NCBI GenBank assembly: GCA_035551835.1
Contig: DASZMN010000053.1
Coordinates: 1-15,122 of the forward strand
DNA from: Bog-473 sp035551835
GTDB taxonomy: Bacteria; Actinomycetota; Acidimicrobiia; Acidimicrobiales; RAAP-2
DNA length: 15,122 nucleotides
Reading direction: 5' to 3'
Shown: piece by piece, positions 1-6,764 of the stretch
How the letters are laid out: each line of letters starts with the position of its first letter
Numbering within the stretch: position 1 is the stretch's first letter
The notes under the pieces: model-generated
Told to the model about the DNA's origin: nothing
What the model saw: only the letters and a program-made list of their open reading frames with translations
Database searches by the model: none
Made by a program: the position numbers and the translations under genes

Positions 1-545
1 TTGCGCGTGACCGAGGTGTCAGAGGGGCTGTTCATCAGCGTCTGCACGTCCTCGATGATCCGCAACGAGTCCGACGTCGTCCAAAGCGTCGCGGTCGCCA
101 CCAGCTGGCCCAACTCCTTGCCGGCCGGTGTCCCCGGGACCTGGATGTTGGCCAGGTCGAAGATGCCTTGACTGGTGAATGAGCAGGCGGACTGATCGTC
201 GCTCAGCAGGCCGGGAATGGGCGCCCGGTCGGCCGCGCTGAGCTGGTGGGCGGCGGCGAGTGTCCAGATTCCCAGGGCCTGATGGACCGCATACGCACAC
301 GGTTGGAGATCCGAGTTCAGCTCGCTCATCACGCTGCGCTCCGCGCTGATGTCGCTCGCCCGCGAGGTGCTGGTGGGCAGGTCGCTCAGGACGGTGATGA
401 GGAGGATGACGAAGACCACCGCCGTGATCACCAATCCGCGATGGCGCTGCCAGATCGGGGCCTTGGCCGGGGCTCGGGCGTCGCCCGGCCCGGGAGCCGG
501 CCCGGGGGCGGGTGCGGCAGCGGACGAGGAGCCGGTCGTGCTCAT
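1..545 (-). CDS. Membrane-anchored protein of unknown function (3' end cut by window)
   Basis: Open from an ATG at 545 to the window edge with no stop, giving 181 visible codons. The N-terminus is a low-complexity Ala/Pro/Gly/Ser stretch (residues 1-30). It is followed by one hydrophobic segment at about residues 37-55 (LVITAVVFVILLITVLSDL) and then a soluble part with two visible cysteines, presumably outside the membrane. Its ATG overlaps the stop of the SCO1-like gene as ATGA, so it is very likely translationally coupled to it. I do not recognise the domain. Its position third in a TlpA > SCO1 cassette suggests an envelope protein linked to copper or thiol chemistry, which is inference only. 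The real length is unknown. Confidence 0.72.
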   Translation of the reverse strand, partial: MSTTGSSSAAAPAPGPAPGPGDARAPAKAPIWQRHRGLVITAVVFVILLITVLSDLPTSTSRASDISAERSVMSELNSDLQPCAYAVHQALGIWTLAAAHQLSAADRAPIPGLLSDDQSACSFTSQGIFDLANIQVPGTPAGKELGQLVATATLWTTSDSLRIIEDVQTLMNSPSDTSVTR

Positions 546-1462
546 TGGCCGATCAGCCGCCCGGCGTACGCCGCGATGCCCTCACCCCAGCGCGCTTCGG
601 CGGCCGTCGACAGCGTGTAGTCGCCGTTGGTGCCCTCGTCGGCGAAGGGCGAGGCGCGGTAGCGCAGGAAGCCTTGGGCGTCGACGAAGTCCATGACGTC
701 GGTGTGCGCCTCGAGTCCCGTCCTGGGGTTCAGCGAGATGGACACCCCGTAGGCCTTCCAGACGGGGTTGAGCGACGCCAGCGGTCCGGTGACGAGATGC
801 CAATTCGCCAGCGACCCCAGGCCGGTCGAGCCGAGCGCGGGGCCGCCGGCCGACACCGCCAGTGCGGCGGGGTCCGTGTTGACGGTGACGAACTCCACCT
901 CGGAGGCGCGAGCGCCGAGGTCGGTGTCGGCCTGCTCGATCTCGGAGGCCAGCACGGGGCAGATGTCGTTGCAGGGGGCGTCGAAGAAGGTGAGCACCAC
1001 CACGCGCGGCGGGGTGCTGGGCACGGCCAGCGGCTGGCCCTGCTGATCGGTCAACGTGAAGGGGGCGACCTGGCGCGGGCTCAAGGTGGTGAGGCCCATG
1101 AACGACGGCAGCGCGGCGTCGAGGGACCGGGCGGATCCCGGCGGCGCCGGGGTGTCGGCCGGAGCGGTGCGGGTCGGGCTTGGCGCGGTCGTCGTGGTCG
1201 TGGGCGACGGATTGAGGCCGGCCGAGGAGAAGAGGTGCTCGCCGAGCAGACCACCGAGGCTCAGCACCAGAGCGCCGCCGAGCACCCACCAGACGAAGCG
1301 CGCCGGGATCCCCGGCGCGCCCTCGGCCAACGCCGCGGCCCGGTCGATCGGCGGGTGCGCCGGCGACGGATCCGTGCCGGTGCCGGTGCCGGTGCCGGTG
1401 CCCGAACCCTGCGGCGCGGTCTGCCCCGATCCGTCCGTTTCGACCGGGCCGCTCACCGGCAC
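542..1462 (-). CDS. SCO1/SenC-family copper chaperone, membrane-anchored thioredoxin fold
   Basis: A 306-residue protein. An N-terminal tail with (GT)n repeats (residues 20-30) is followed by one transmembrane helix (about 54-74), a Pro/Thr-rich linker and a thioredoxin-like domain from about residue 125. The SCO copper site is visible: CNDIC at residues 164-168 (the CxxxC motif, followed by Pro) and a distal histidine, H253, in EAHTDVMDFVD. SCO proteins deliver copper to, or reduce thiols of, the CuA centre of cytochrome oxidase on the outer face of the membrane. The start is a GTG at 1462, or a second GTG at 1456, with a GGGGAGG element just upstream inside the end of the TlpA-like gene. 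The gene sits 1 nt after the TlpA stop and overlaps the next gene by ATGA, so all three probably form one transcript. Confidence 0.9.
   Translation of the reverse strand: MPVSGPVETDGSGQTAPQGSGTGTGTGTGTDPSPAHPPIDRAAALAEGAPGIPARFVWWVLGGALVLSLGGLLGEHLFSSAGLNPSPTTTTTAPSPTRTAPADTPAPPGSARSLDAALPSFMGLTTLSPRQVAPFTLTDQQGQPLAVPSTPPRVVVLTFFDAPCNDICPVLASEIEQADTDLGARASEVEFVTVNTDPAALAVSAGGPALGSTGLGSLANWHLVTGPLASLNPVWKAYGVSISLNPRTGLEAHTDVMDFVDAQGFLRYRASPFADEGTNGDYTLSTAAEARWGEGIAAYAGRLIGQ
1374..1402. repeat. 6-bp tandem repeat (GTGCCG, nearly 5 copies) in the SCO1-like gene
   Basis: GTGCCG is repeated in tandem on the plus strand. On the coding (minus) strand it encodes alternating Gly-Thr in the cytoplasmic tail before the membrane helix. 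Changes of whole units stay in frame. Confidence 0.9.
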
Positions 1463-1463
1463 C

Positions 1464-2114
1464 TCACCTCCCCTGCCCGACGAGGCGGTGGACCCAGCGC
1501 TCGAGCGTGGCGGTGGACTGCGGGCCGAGCGCCGCGCCGACCACCCGTCCGTCCGCGTCGACGAAGTAGGTCACCGGGAGCGCGCCGACGAGATACGAGG
1601 TGGCCACCTCGGCGTCGGCATCGAGGGCCACCGGGTAGGTGGCGTGCGCCTCGCCGAGCAGCCGGGATGCGGTCTCGACCGAGCTCTCGTTGGAGTCCAC
1701 CCCCACGACGGCCACCTTGCCGGTCGTGGCCCGGGCGACGCTCGCCACGGCCGCCAGCTCGGCGCGGCAGTCGGGGCACCACGAGGCGAAGAAGTTCACG
1801 ATGACCGGGGTGCCCCGGAACTCCGACAGCGTGACCGCAGGGCCGCCGCTGAGTGCCGGTAACGAGAAGGACGGTGCGGCCGTCCCCGCCTGGAGGACGG
1901 CCGGGGGAGGCGACGCCAGCGCCGCCGAGCTCGGGCCTGCCGGGGTGGAGGGACCCCGCACGATTACGAAGACCACGAAGCCGACGAGGCACGCGGCCGC
2001 GACGGCCGCCACCCACTTGAACACCCGGTCCCGCGGGGGTTGCCCCGGGGACTCCGGCGTCGCCGCCACAGGTGGCGACTCCTGCGCTGGCATCGACCCC
2101 CGGCGATCCATCAC
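1464..2114 (-). CDS. TlpA/ResA-like thiol-disulfide oxidoreductase, membrane-anchored
   Basis: A 216-residue protein with a cytoplasmic tail, one transmembrane helix (about residues 33-52) and an extracytoplasmic thioredoxin domain (about 75-214). The active site is WCPDC at 112-116 in the context NFFASWCPDC, and the cis-proline loop is LPVTYFVD (P180). Both are standard for the TlpA/ResA/DsbE (AhpC-TSA/Redoxin) group, which reduces cysteines of apocytochrome c or of copper-site proteins. The next gene encodes an SCO1 protein, and TlpA is known in other bacteria to act on SCO proteins and CuA, so that partnership is likely. Start candidates are GTG 2114, ATG 2111, or an ATG seven codons inside with GGGGG upstream. 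None has a decisive ribosome site. Confidence 0.9.
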   Translation of the reverse strand: MMDRRGSMPAQESPPVAATPESPGQPPRDRVFKWVAAVAAACLVGFVVFVIVRGPSTPAGPSSAALASPPPAVLQAGTAAPSFSLPALSGGPAVTLSEFRGTPVIVNFFASWCPDCRAELAAVASVARATTGKVAVVGVDSNESSVETASRLLGEAHATYPVALDADAEVATSYLVGALPVTYFVDADGRVVGAALGPQSTATLERWVHRLVGQGR

Positions 2115-2192
2115 GGTCAGGCTAGCCAGGGCGTTTCGGGTCGTCGGGTCGTCGGGTCGTGCGCCTCCCCGAGTGGTGGCGGCGCGCCACCC

Positions 2193-2477
2193 TCACCACT
2201 CGGCCTGTCGCCGGACCGGGTCCACCTCTTCCTCGCGTTTGCGCAGACGCGCCGCCCGGGTCGCCGCGTCCTCGTGAATCAGATGCCACCAGCCGGCGAA
2301 GGCGATCCCGGCCAACACCGGCCATTCGAAGGTGTAGAACCAACTCAGCCCGTTGCCCCCGAGCGCCCGGCCCGCCTGCCACCAGGTGGCGACCCCGCAG
2401 CCGGCCACGATGACGAGCAGCTCGAAGTGGAGCAGCACGGCTCGGGCAGAGAACCAACGCTGCCTCACGGCCAGCAT
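2193..2477 (-). CDS. Small two-helix membrane protein, unknown function
   Basis: A 94-residue ORF starting at ATG 2477. It has two hydrophobic segments, about residues 14-33 (VLLHFELLVIVAGCGVATWW) and 50-67 (FEWPVLAGIAFAGWWHLI), both rich in Trp. A charged C-terminal tail (RAARLRKREEEVDP) probably faces the cytoplasm. The tail charge and helix pattern look like a genuine small membrane protein rather than a shadow frame. I do not recognise a named family. It lies 78 nt upstream of the TlpA-like gene on the same strand and could be read with it. No clear Shine-Dalgarno sequence is visible. Confidence 0.6.
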   Translation of the reverse strand: MLAVRQRWFSARAVLLHFELLVIVAGCGVATWWQAGRALGGNGLSWFYTFEWPVLAGIAFAGWWHLIHEDAATRAARLRKREEEVDPVRRQAEW

Positions 2478-2581
2478 CGTAGGACTGCGCCCTACTCGAG
2501 GTCCGCTCGTGGCCGGGGTCGGCGTCGGGGCCTGCTGGGGGCCGGTGTGGGGGCGGTCGGCGAGGGCTGCTGTCCCACCAG

Positions 2582-2716
2582 AGCTTCGCCGCCGCCGCCG
2601 CCATGTGGTCGCAACGCAAGCTGTCCGGGCTGATCGACCCGCAGTACGGGGTCAACGGGACGGCGCCGATGATCGAGCTCAACGCGCTGCTCGCCGGGAG
2701 TGCGCCGACGCCCTGA
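2582..2716 (+). pseudogene. Coding-like 3' remnant, unrecognised
   Basis: In the 248-bp gap between the small membrane protein and the TfoX gene, the plus strand has a stretch that reads like real protein: SFAAAAAMWSQRKLSGLIDP, then QYGVNGTAPMIELNALLAG, ending in SAPTP and a TGA at 2714-2716. It has no convincing start. The plausible upstream continuation (GLLGAGVGAVGEG) lies in another frame, as if frameshifted. The composition is unlike the Arg/Pro/Ala-rich shadow frames around it. I infer the 3' end of a decayed or displaced gene. A short real ORF starting at ATG 2603 is the alternative. No family is recognised. Confidence 0.35.
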
Positions 2717-2725
2717 CCCGGCGGC

Positions 2726-3061
2726 TCAGCGCTTGGCCGGCAGCGAGCGGGCAAACGAGGTCCCGAGCCGCACCCACTTGGACAGCTGCGGCTTCGTGCG
2801 CACGACCGCGCTGTCCACCCGCAGCCACCCCGGCATGGCCCGGCCGCCCATGATGGCGACGGACGCCTTGGTCGTGGCAACGAGCTTGTCCGACTGCCCG
2901 GGGCCCACCCGCACCAAGATGCCGCCCTGGCCGCTCGCCGCGATCGCCATGTTCCCCCCGACGAGGAACGCGAGCCCACCGAACATCTTCCTCTCGCTGA
3001 GGCCCTTCTCGGGCGCCACCAGTTCGCGGATCCGCTCCGCCAGCGCTTCGTCGTAGGCCAC
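2726..3061 (-). CDS. TfoX N-terminal domain protein
   Basis: A 111-residue protein consisting almost only of a TfoX_N domain (PF04993 type). The family signature is clear at residues 26-40 (MFGGLAFLVGGNMAI), followed by ILVRVGP and a C-terminal WVRLGTSFARSLPAK. Single-domain actinobacterial versions are common and their role is unknown. The name comes from the competence regulator TfoX/Sxy, but DNA-uptake control should not be assumed here. The start is a GTG at 3061 without a strong ribosome site. It follows the epoxide-hydrolase-like gene by 67 nt on the same strand, with a GC-rich hairpin between them, so it may be a separate unit. Confidence 0.85.
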   Translation of the reverse strand: MAYDEALAERIRELVAPEKGLSERKMFGGLAFLVGGNMAIAASGQGGILVRVGPGQSDKLVATTKASVAIMGGRAMPGWLRVDSAVVRTKPQLSKWVRLGTSFARSLPAKR

Positions 3062-3105
3062 GGCGTACAGCGTAGGCAGCGGCGTTTGGTGTCCACCGGG
3101 CCCGA

Positions 3106-3126
3106 CCGCCGGAACCGTCCCGGCGG
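3106..3126 (-). terminator. GC-rich hairpin just after the epoxide-hydrolase-like gene
   Basis: A 7-bp perfect inverted repeat (CCGCCGG at 3106-3112 and CCGGCGG at 3120-3126) with a 7-nt loop begins 3 nt past the stop codon of the upstream minus-strand gene. There is no T-run, so if it ends transcription it is not a classical intrinsic terminator. Confidence 0.35.
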
Positions 3127-3128
3127 CG

Positions 3129-3536
3129 TCAGCTCGGCGGCGACGAGAAGGCTTCCTTGGCCGGCGTCAGGTCGAAGTACTCGCGCCAGGCCCGGATCCG
3201 GCTCCCGTCGAACTCGAACACGCCCGTGATCGCCAGGGTGACGGGTTGCCCGTTCAGCACGATGCGATCCGTCCGCTCGTTCATCACGACGTCGTCGGAC
3301 GACACCTGATGGTGGACCTCGAGGCGTCCCGGCGGGGTGTCCTCGAAGCCGCGGACCCACGCCGCGATCGCCGCCTTCCCCACGATCGGGCTGAGCGGCA
3401 TGGAGTGATACACCGCGTCGTCGGTGAAGCAGTCGATGATGAAGTCGGAGTCGCGCTGCTCCCAGGCGGTTATGAAGTCACGGACGAGCTGGTTGTTGGC
3501 CGCCGCCTGCGGGGTCGGGGTCGGGGTCGGGGTCAT
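3129..3536 (-). CDS. Limonene-1,2-epoxide-hydrolase-like protein (SnoaL/NTF2 fold)
   Basis: A 135-residue protein of the limonene-epoxide-hydrolase (LEH) branch of the NTF2-like fold. Family landmarks are AVYHSMPLSP (41-50), MNERTDR (85-91) and RAWREYFDL (115-123). LEH opens epoxides to diols using a Tyr/Asn pair that holds water and an Asp-Arg-Asp triad. By eye the equivalents are Y43, R88 and D90, while the Asn position is Ser (S45) and the second Asp position is Glu (E119). An altered substrate or a weaker activity is therefore possible. The N-terminus is a (TP)4 tail made by a hexanucleotide repeat that reaches the start codon. The ATG overlaps the MerR stop (ATGA), so the gene belongs to the TetR-MFS-MerR transcript. 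A generic SnoaL-like cyclase is the alternative. Confidence 0.82.
   Translation of the reverse strand: MTPTPTPTPQAAANNQLVRDFITAWEQRDSDFIIDCFTDDAVYHSMPLSPIVGKAAIAAWVRGFEDTPPGRLEVHHQVSSDDVVMNERTDRIVLNGQPVTLAITGVFEFDGSRIRAWREYFDLTPAKEAFSSPPS
3511..3534. repeat. 6-bp tandem repeat (GGGGTC x4) abutting the epoxide-hydrolase start codon
   Basis: Four perfect GGGGTC copies run up to the start codon (CAT at 3534-3536 on the plus strand). They encode Thr-Pro repeats at residues 2-9. Confidence 0.92.
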
Positions 3537-4102
3537 TCCATCTCGGCCAGGATCTCGCGGCAGCGCTGCGCGTCGCCGGCCAGCTTGGTCTGGAACGCGT
3601 TCATGCGGGCCAGCTTGTCGGTCAGCTGTTTGGCCAGCGACTCGTTCAGCTCGGCCACCTCCTGCAGCGTCGCCTTCTGCAGGGCGCGTGCCTTCTTGGT
3701 GGTGTCGCCCTTGTTGGCGCGGTAGGTCGCCTTGAGCTCATCGAGCCTGGTCTCGAGGGCGAGGAAGTCTCGGATCTCGTCGAGGTTCATCCCGAGGACC
3801 TCGCGCAGCTCCAAGATGCGCTCCAGGTGGGCCAGGTCCTCGGTCGTGTAGCGGCGCTCTCCGCCCGCCGTGTACAGCGACGGGGTCAGCAGGCCGAGCT
3901 CCTCGTAGTAGCGGAGCGTGCGCGCCGAGACGCCCACCCGCGTCGCCGCGTCGCTGATGCGGATCCCGGCGTCAGTGGCGTCGGTGGCGTCGGTGGCGTC
4001 GGTGGCGTCAGTGGCGTCAGTGGCGTCGGTGGCGTCGGTGGCGTCGGTGGCGTCAGACGCCGTCGAGGTCGCGGCCGCCGGCGGCGGGTGCTGAGCGCTC
4101 AC
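3533..4102 (-). CDS. MerR-family transcriptional regulator with an Ala-Thr-Asp repeat arm
   Basis: I take the GTG at 4102 as start: it has GAGGGG just upstream and lies 7 nt after the exporter's stop. Longer starts would run backwards into the exporter gene. The 189-residue protein begins with a short Pro/Ala segment and a repeat of Asp-Ala-Thr (about residues 16-45). A MerR winged helix-turn-helix follows (about 47-115), with the hallmark RTLRYYEELGLLTPS and the ERRYTTEDLAHLERI segment. A long charged coiled coil forms the dimer helix and C-terminus. No metal-binding cysteine cluster is seen, so a drug or organic-ligand sensor is more likely than a metal sensor. It is embedded between the MFS exporter and the LEH-like gene and probably controls this operon. 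Confidence 0.88.
   Translation of the reverse strand: MSAQHPPPAAATSTASDATDATDATDATDATDATDATDATDATDAGIRISDAATRVGVSARTLRYYEELGLLTPSLYTAGGERRYTTEDLAHLERILELREVLGMNLDEIRDFLALETRLDELKATYRANKGDTTKKARALQKATLQEVAELNESLAKQLTDKLARMNAFQTKLAGDAQRCREILAEME
3968..4057. repeat. 9-bp tandem repeat, ten copies (GGCGTCGGT/GGCGTCAGT)
   Basis: Ten head-to-tail 9-bp units lie inside the 5' part of the MerR gene. They differ only at positions 7-9 (GGT, AGT, and AGA in the last). They encode about ten Asp-Ala-Thr triplets. Copy-number change would lengthen or shorten the arm without a frameshift. Confidence 0.95.
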
Positions 4103-4109
4103 TGTCCCC

Positions 4110-5936
4110 TCATTCCACCAGCAACGGCTCGGTCTCGGCCACCGCTTCTTGGGCCGGCACCCGGGCGGGTTCGGCCGTGACACCGAGCTCGCCCGGGGCC
4201 GCGGGCTCCTCGTAGTGGTACTTGCCGCCCCGGAGCAATGATGCGAAGGCGCCCAGGAGGCACGCCCCCGCCGCGAAGGCGAACGCCTCGGTCAACCCGT
4301 CGGAGAAGGCGGGGGCGAGCAGGTGGGGGAAGAACGAGTGGCTGGTCAGGTACGCCGCCGTGGTGTGCGGCAGGTGCGAGAGCGTCGCCGGCCCCAGCAG
4401 CTGCTGCATCGGGTTGTAGCCGAGGAAGGCGGCGAAGAGGCTGCCGACCGGGGGCAGGTGCGAGACCCGTGTGGCCACCGCCGGGCTCACTCCCTGTGCG
4501 GTGAGCCCGTGGAAGAGCGCCGACGGCAGAGTGGAAGCCAGCCCGAGGATCATCAAGGTGAAGAAGATGCCGATGGAGAGCACCTGCGCCGAAGAGTTGA
4601 AGGTGCCCGCCATGCCCGCGCCGGCGCCGCGCTGGCTCGCCGGGAGGCTGTTCATGATCCCGGTCTGGTTGGGCGCGATGAACATGCCCATGCCGACCGA
4701 GTTCACAAAGATCAGCGCGGCGAAGACGGGGTAGGCGAAGTCGACCGGCAGCATGATCAGCGCGACGAAGGTCGCCGCCACGATCACGAGGCCGCCGGTG
4801 GCGAAGGGACGGGCACCGTAGCGGTCGGCCAGCACGCCGCTGATCGGCCCGGCCAGCAGCAGCCCGACCGTGAGCGGGATCATGTAGATGCCGGCCCACA
4901 ACGGGGTCTGCTCGAAGCTGTAGCCGTGCAGCGGGAGCCAGATGCCCTGCAGCCAGATGATCAGCATGAACATCAAGCCGCCCCGGCTGAGCGAGGCGAG
5001 GAAGCTCGCGATGTTGCCGGCACTGAACGCTCGGATGCGGAACAGGGTGAGGCGGAACATCGGGTTGGGGACCTTCGTCTCGATGATCCCGAACGCGACC
5101 AGGATGGCCAGGCCGCCGAAGATCTCCACCAGCACGTCCGGGCTGGTCCAGCCCATGGTGTGGCCGCCGTAGGGCAACAGCCCGTAGGTGATGCCGACGA
5201 GGACGAGGATGAGGCCGACCGCGAAGGTGGCGTTGCCCAGCCAGTCGATCTTGGCCGGCGTCCGCACGCTGCGATCCTCGAGCTTGAAGTAGGCCCACAC
5301 CGTGCCGAGCACGCCGACGGGGACCGAGATCAAGAAGACGAGGCGCCACTCGACCGGGGCCAGCAGGCCGCCGAGCACCAGTCCGACGAAGGAGCCGGCG
5401 ACCGCGGCAACGTTGTTGATGCCGAGGCCGAGCCCGCGCTTGTCGGCCGGGAAGGCGTCGGTGATGATGGCGGACGAGTTGGCGAAGAGCATGGCGCCGC
5501 CGACGCCCTGGCCGATGCGCATGCCGATCAGCCAGAGGGCGCCCGCACTCCCGGTGAGCGGTGTGACGGCGAGCAGGATCGAGAACACGGTGAAGACCGC
5601 GAAGCCGAGGTTGAAGATCTTGACCCGGCCGAACATGTCGCCCACCCGGCCGAGGGTCACGACGAGCACGGCGAGCACGACCATGAACCCGAGCAGCATC
5701 CAGAGCAGATAGCCCGTGTTGCCCGGCGTCAGCGGGCTCAGACGGATGCCCCGGAAGATGTCGGGCAACGAGATCAACACGATCGACTGGTTGATGAAGA
5801 CCATCAGGGTGCCGATGGTCACCGTGACCAGCGCCACCCAGCGATAGGAAGACCGGTCCCTGTCGCTCAACGAGCCGTTGGCGCCGGCCCGGCCGTTGTG
5901 GTTGATCAGCGCGGTGGGGGACGCGGGAGGGGGCAT
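4110..5936 (-). CDS. MFS efflux transporter, DHA2 (EmrB/QacA-like, 14-helix) type
   Basis: A 608-residue polytopic protein with an N-terminal soluble tail (about 30 residues), many hydrophobic segments and a long charged C-terminal tail after about residue 565. The length and helix spacing fit the 14-helix DHA2 drug:proton antiporters. The motif A region is GRVGDMFGRVKIF (96-108), and motif C-like residues are AVAGSFVGLVLGGLLAP (178-194). It would export lipophilic or toxic small molecules by proton exchange at the cytoplasmic membrane. It lies 88 nt downstream of the TetR gene and 7 nt upstream of MerR, so it is probably co-transcribed with both, or driven from its own promoter in the 5937-6024 gap. 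ATG 5936 is used, with only a weak GGGA upstream. Confidence 0.93.
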   Translation of the reverse strand: MPPPASPTALINHNGRAGANGSLSDRDRSSYRWVALVTVTIGTLMVFINQSIVLISLPDIFRGIRLSPLTPGNTGYLLWMLLGFMVVLAVLVVTLGRVGDMFGRVKIFNLGFAVFTVFSILLAVTPLTGSAGALWLIGMRIGQGVGGAMLFANSSAIITDAFPADKRGLGLGINNVAAVAGSFVGLVLGGLLAPVEWRLVFLISVPVGVLGTVWAYFKLEDRSVRTPAKIDWLGNATFAVGLILVLVGITYGLLPYGGHTMGWTSPDVLVEIFGGLAILVAFGIIETKVPNPMFRLTLFRIRAFSAGNIASFLASLSRGGLMFMLIIWLQGIWLPLHGYSFEQTPLWAGIYMIPLTVGLLLAGPISGVLADRYGARPFATGGLVIVAATFVALIMLPVDFAYPVFAALIFVNSVGMGMFIAPNQTGIMNSLPASQRGAGAGMAGTFNSSAQVLSIGIFFTLMILGLASTLPSALFHGLTAQGVSPAVATRVSHLPPVGSLFAAFLGYNPMQQLLGPATLSHLPHTTAAYLTSHSFFPHLLAPAFSDGLTEAFAFAAGACLLGAFASLLRGGKYHYEEPAAPGELGVTAEPARVPAQEAVAETEPLLVE

Positions 5937-5948
5937 TTCCCGAAAAGT

Positions 5949-5961
5949 TTAACGTTAACGT
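5949..5961. promoter_or_regulatory. Overlapping AT-rich palindromes upstream of the MFS gene (candidate operator)
   Basis: TTAACGTTAA (5949-5958) and ACGTTAACGT (5952-5961) are two perfect, overlapping 10-bp palindromes. They lie 13-25 nt before the exporter's start codon, in a short A/T-rich island within GC-rich DNA. The placement fits an operator overlapping the exporter promoter or leader, for example for the TetR or MerR product. No binding motif for a named regulator is recognised. Confidence 0.45.
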
Positions 5962-6024
5962 CAGAGTAATAAATCGCCCCGGGGGTTGCGCCTGGCGGAA
6001 GTAGGCCCGGACCTGGGGAGAAGG

Positions 6025-6732
6025 TCAGGCCGGAGGGGTCGGCGCGACCAGCGCGGCCTCGAAGACAGCGGTGACGTCGTGGGAGTAGGCGATCGCCGTC
6101 TGGGGGCCCAGCTGGATGACGGACATCAGGACCGAGAGCATCAGGGCGATGATCCCGTTGGCCACGACGGCTGGATCGATGTCGGTGCGCACCGTGCCGG
6201 CGGCCTGGCCGGTCCGGAGCAGCTCGGTGGCCGCCTTGCGTAGCTCGTTGAGCGCCGGCGTCTCGAGCACGCGGGGAGTGACCTCGGGCTCGAGGCCGGC
6301 CAGGAGGCGGCGGGCCAGCGGGTGGCGCTCGACTGCCGCGACCAGGGTGAAGATCATCACGTCGTGCCAGCGGCGGATGTCGGTGCCGGCGGGCCCGAGC
6401 GTGGAAGCCACCCCCTCCTCGATGACGGCGGCCGCGTCCTCGTCGATGGCGGCGAGGAAGAGGGCCTCCTTGTTGGGGAAGTAGGCGTAGGCGACCGTGC
6501 CGCCGACGTTGGCGTCCCGGGCGATGTCGGCGACCGAGGTGGCCCGGAAGCCGTCCCGGCCGAATCGAGCGACGGCGGCCGCGAGGATGAGCCGTCGGGT
6601 CTGGGCTCCCTTCGTCTCGGGCCCCGCTGCTGGCTCCTGGCCGTGTGCTGCTGCGTGGTCCAGTTCCTGGCCCTGGCCCTGGCCCTGGCCCTGGTCAGGC
6701 TCCTGTGTCGCCGTTGTCGCCGTTGTCGCCAC
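6025..6732 (-). CDS. TetR-family transcriptional regulator
   Basis: A 235-residue protein. A low-complexity N-terminal tail (ATT repeats, then four Gly-Gln pairs, residues 1-40) precedes a typical TetR DNA-binding domain. TRRLILAAAVARFGRDGF (45-62) is followed by the helix-turn-helix TSVADIARDANVGGTVAYAYFPNKEALF (65-92). The helical ligand-binding half follows. GTG 6732 is supported by AGGAG 8 nt upstream. The gene is first of a minus-strand run (TetR > MFS > MerR > LEH) and is divergent from the PF10118-BVMO-SDR operon across a 102-bp region. This arrangement resembles ethR/ethA, where a TetR repressor controls a divergent monooxygenase. It probably represses itself and the divergent operon; the ligand is unknown. 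Confidence 0.92.
   Translation of the reverse strand: MATTATTATQEPDQGQGQGQGQELDHAAAHGQEPAAGPETKGAQTRRLILAAAVARFGRDGFRATSVADIARDANVGGTVAYAYFPNKEALFLAAIDEDAAAVIEEGVASTLGPAGTDIRRWHDVMIFTLVAAVERHPLARRLLAGLEPEVTPRVLETPALNELRKAATELLRTGQAAGTVRTDIDPAVVANGIIALMLSVLMSVIQLGPQTAIAYSHDVTAVFEAALVAPTPPA
6669..6692. repeat. 6-bp tandem repeat (GGCCCT x4) in the TetR gene
   Basis: Four perfect copies encode the Gly-Gln repeat in the N-terminal tail. A second short 9-bp repeat (about 2.5 copies, encoding Ala-Thr-Thr) lies at 6709-6731, right at the start codon. Confidence 0.9.
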
Positions 6733-6735
6733 CGC

Positions 6736-6764
6736 TTGCTCTCCTGCTTGCTCCCGGCTAATAT
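6736..6764 (+). promoter_or_regulatory. Candidate sigma70-type promoter for the PF10118-BVMO-SDR operon
   Basis: TTGCTC at 6736-6741 and TAATAT at 6759-6764 are separated by exactly 17 nt. This predicts a start near 6771 and a leader of about 64 nt before the ATG at 6835. The -10 box is close to consensus and stands out in GC-rich DNA. Confidence 0.6.

Noticed and set aside
512..1804. 430-codon plus-strand ORF opposite the SCO1 and TlpA genes
   Set aside because: Antisense to two genes with intact active-site motifs; composition is typical of shadow frames.
2122..3360. 412-codon minus-strand ORF spanning the TfoX and epoxide-hydrolase region
   Set aside because: Runs out of frame through two recognisable genes on the same strand, and its product is Arg/Gly/Pro-rich with no domain.
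4103..4183. Upstream start for the MerR protein inside the exporter gene
   Set aside because: The added 27 residues are the exporter's C-terminal coding sequence in another frame. GTG 4102 has a purine-rich ribosome site and fits the gene spacing.
4323..5969. Long plus-strand ORF (548 codons) opposite the MFS gene
   Set aside because: Its translation is Arg/Asp/Glu/His/Gln-rich low-complexity, antisense to a clear 14-helix transporter; a GC-rich shadow frame.
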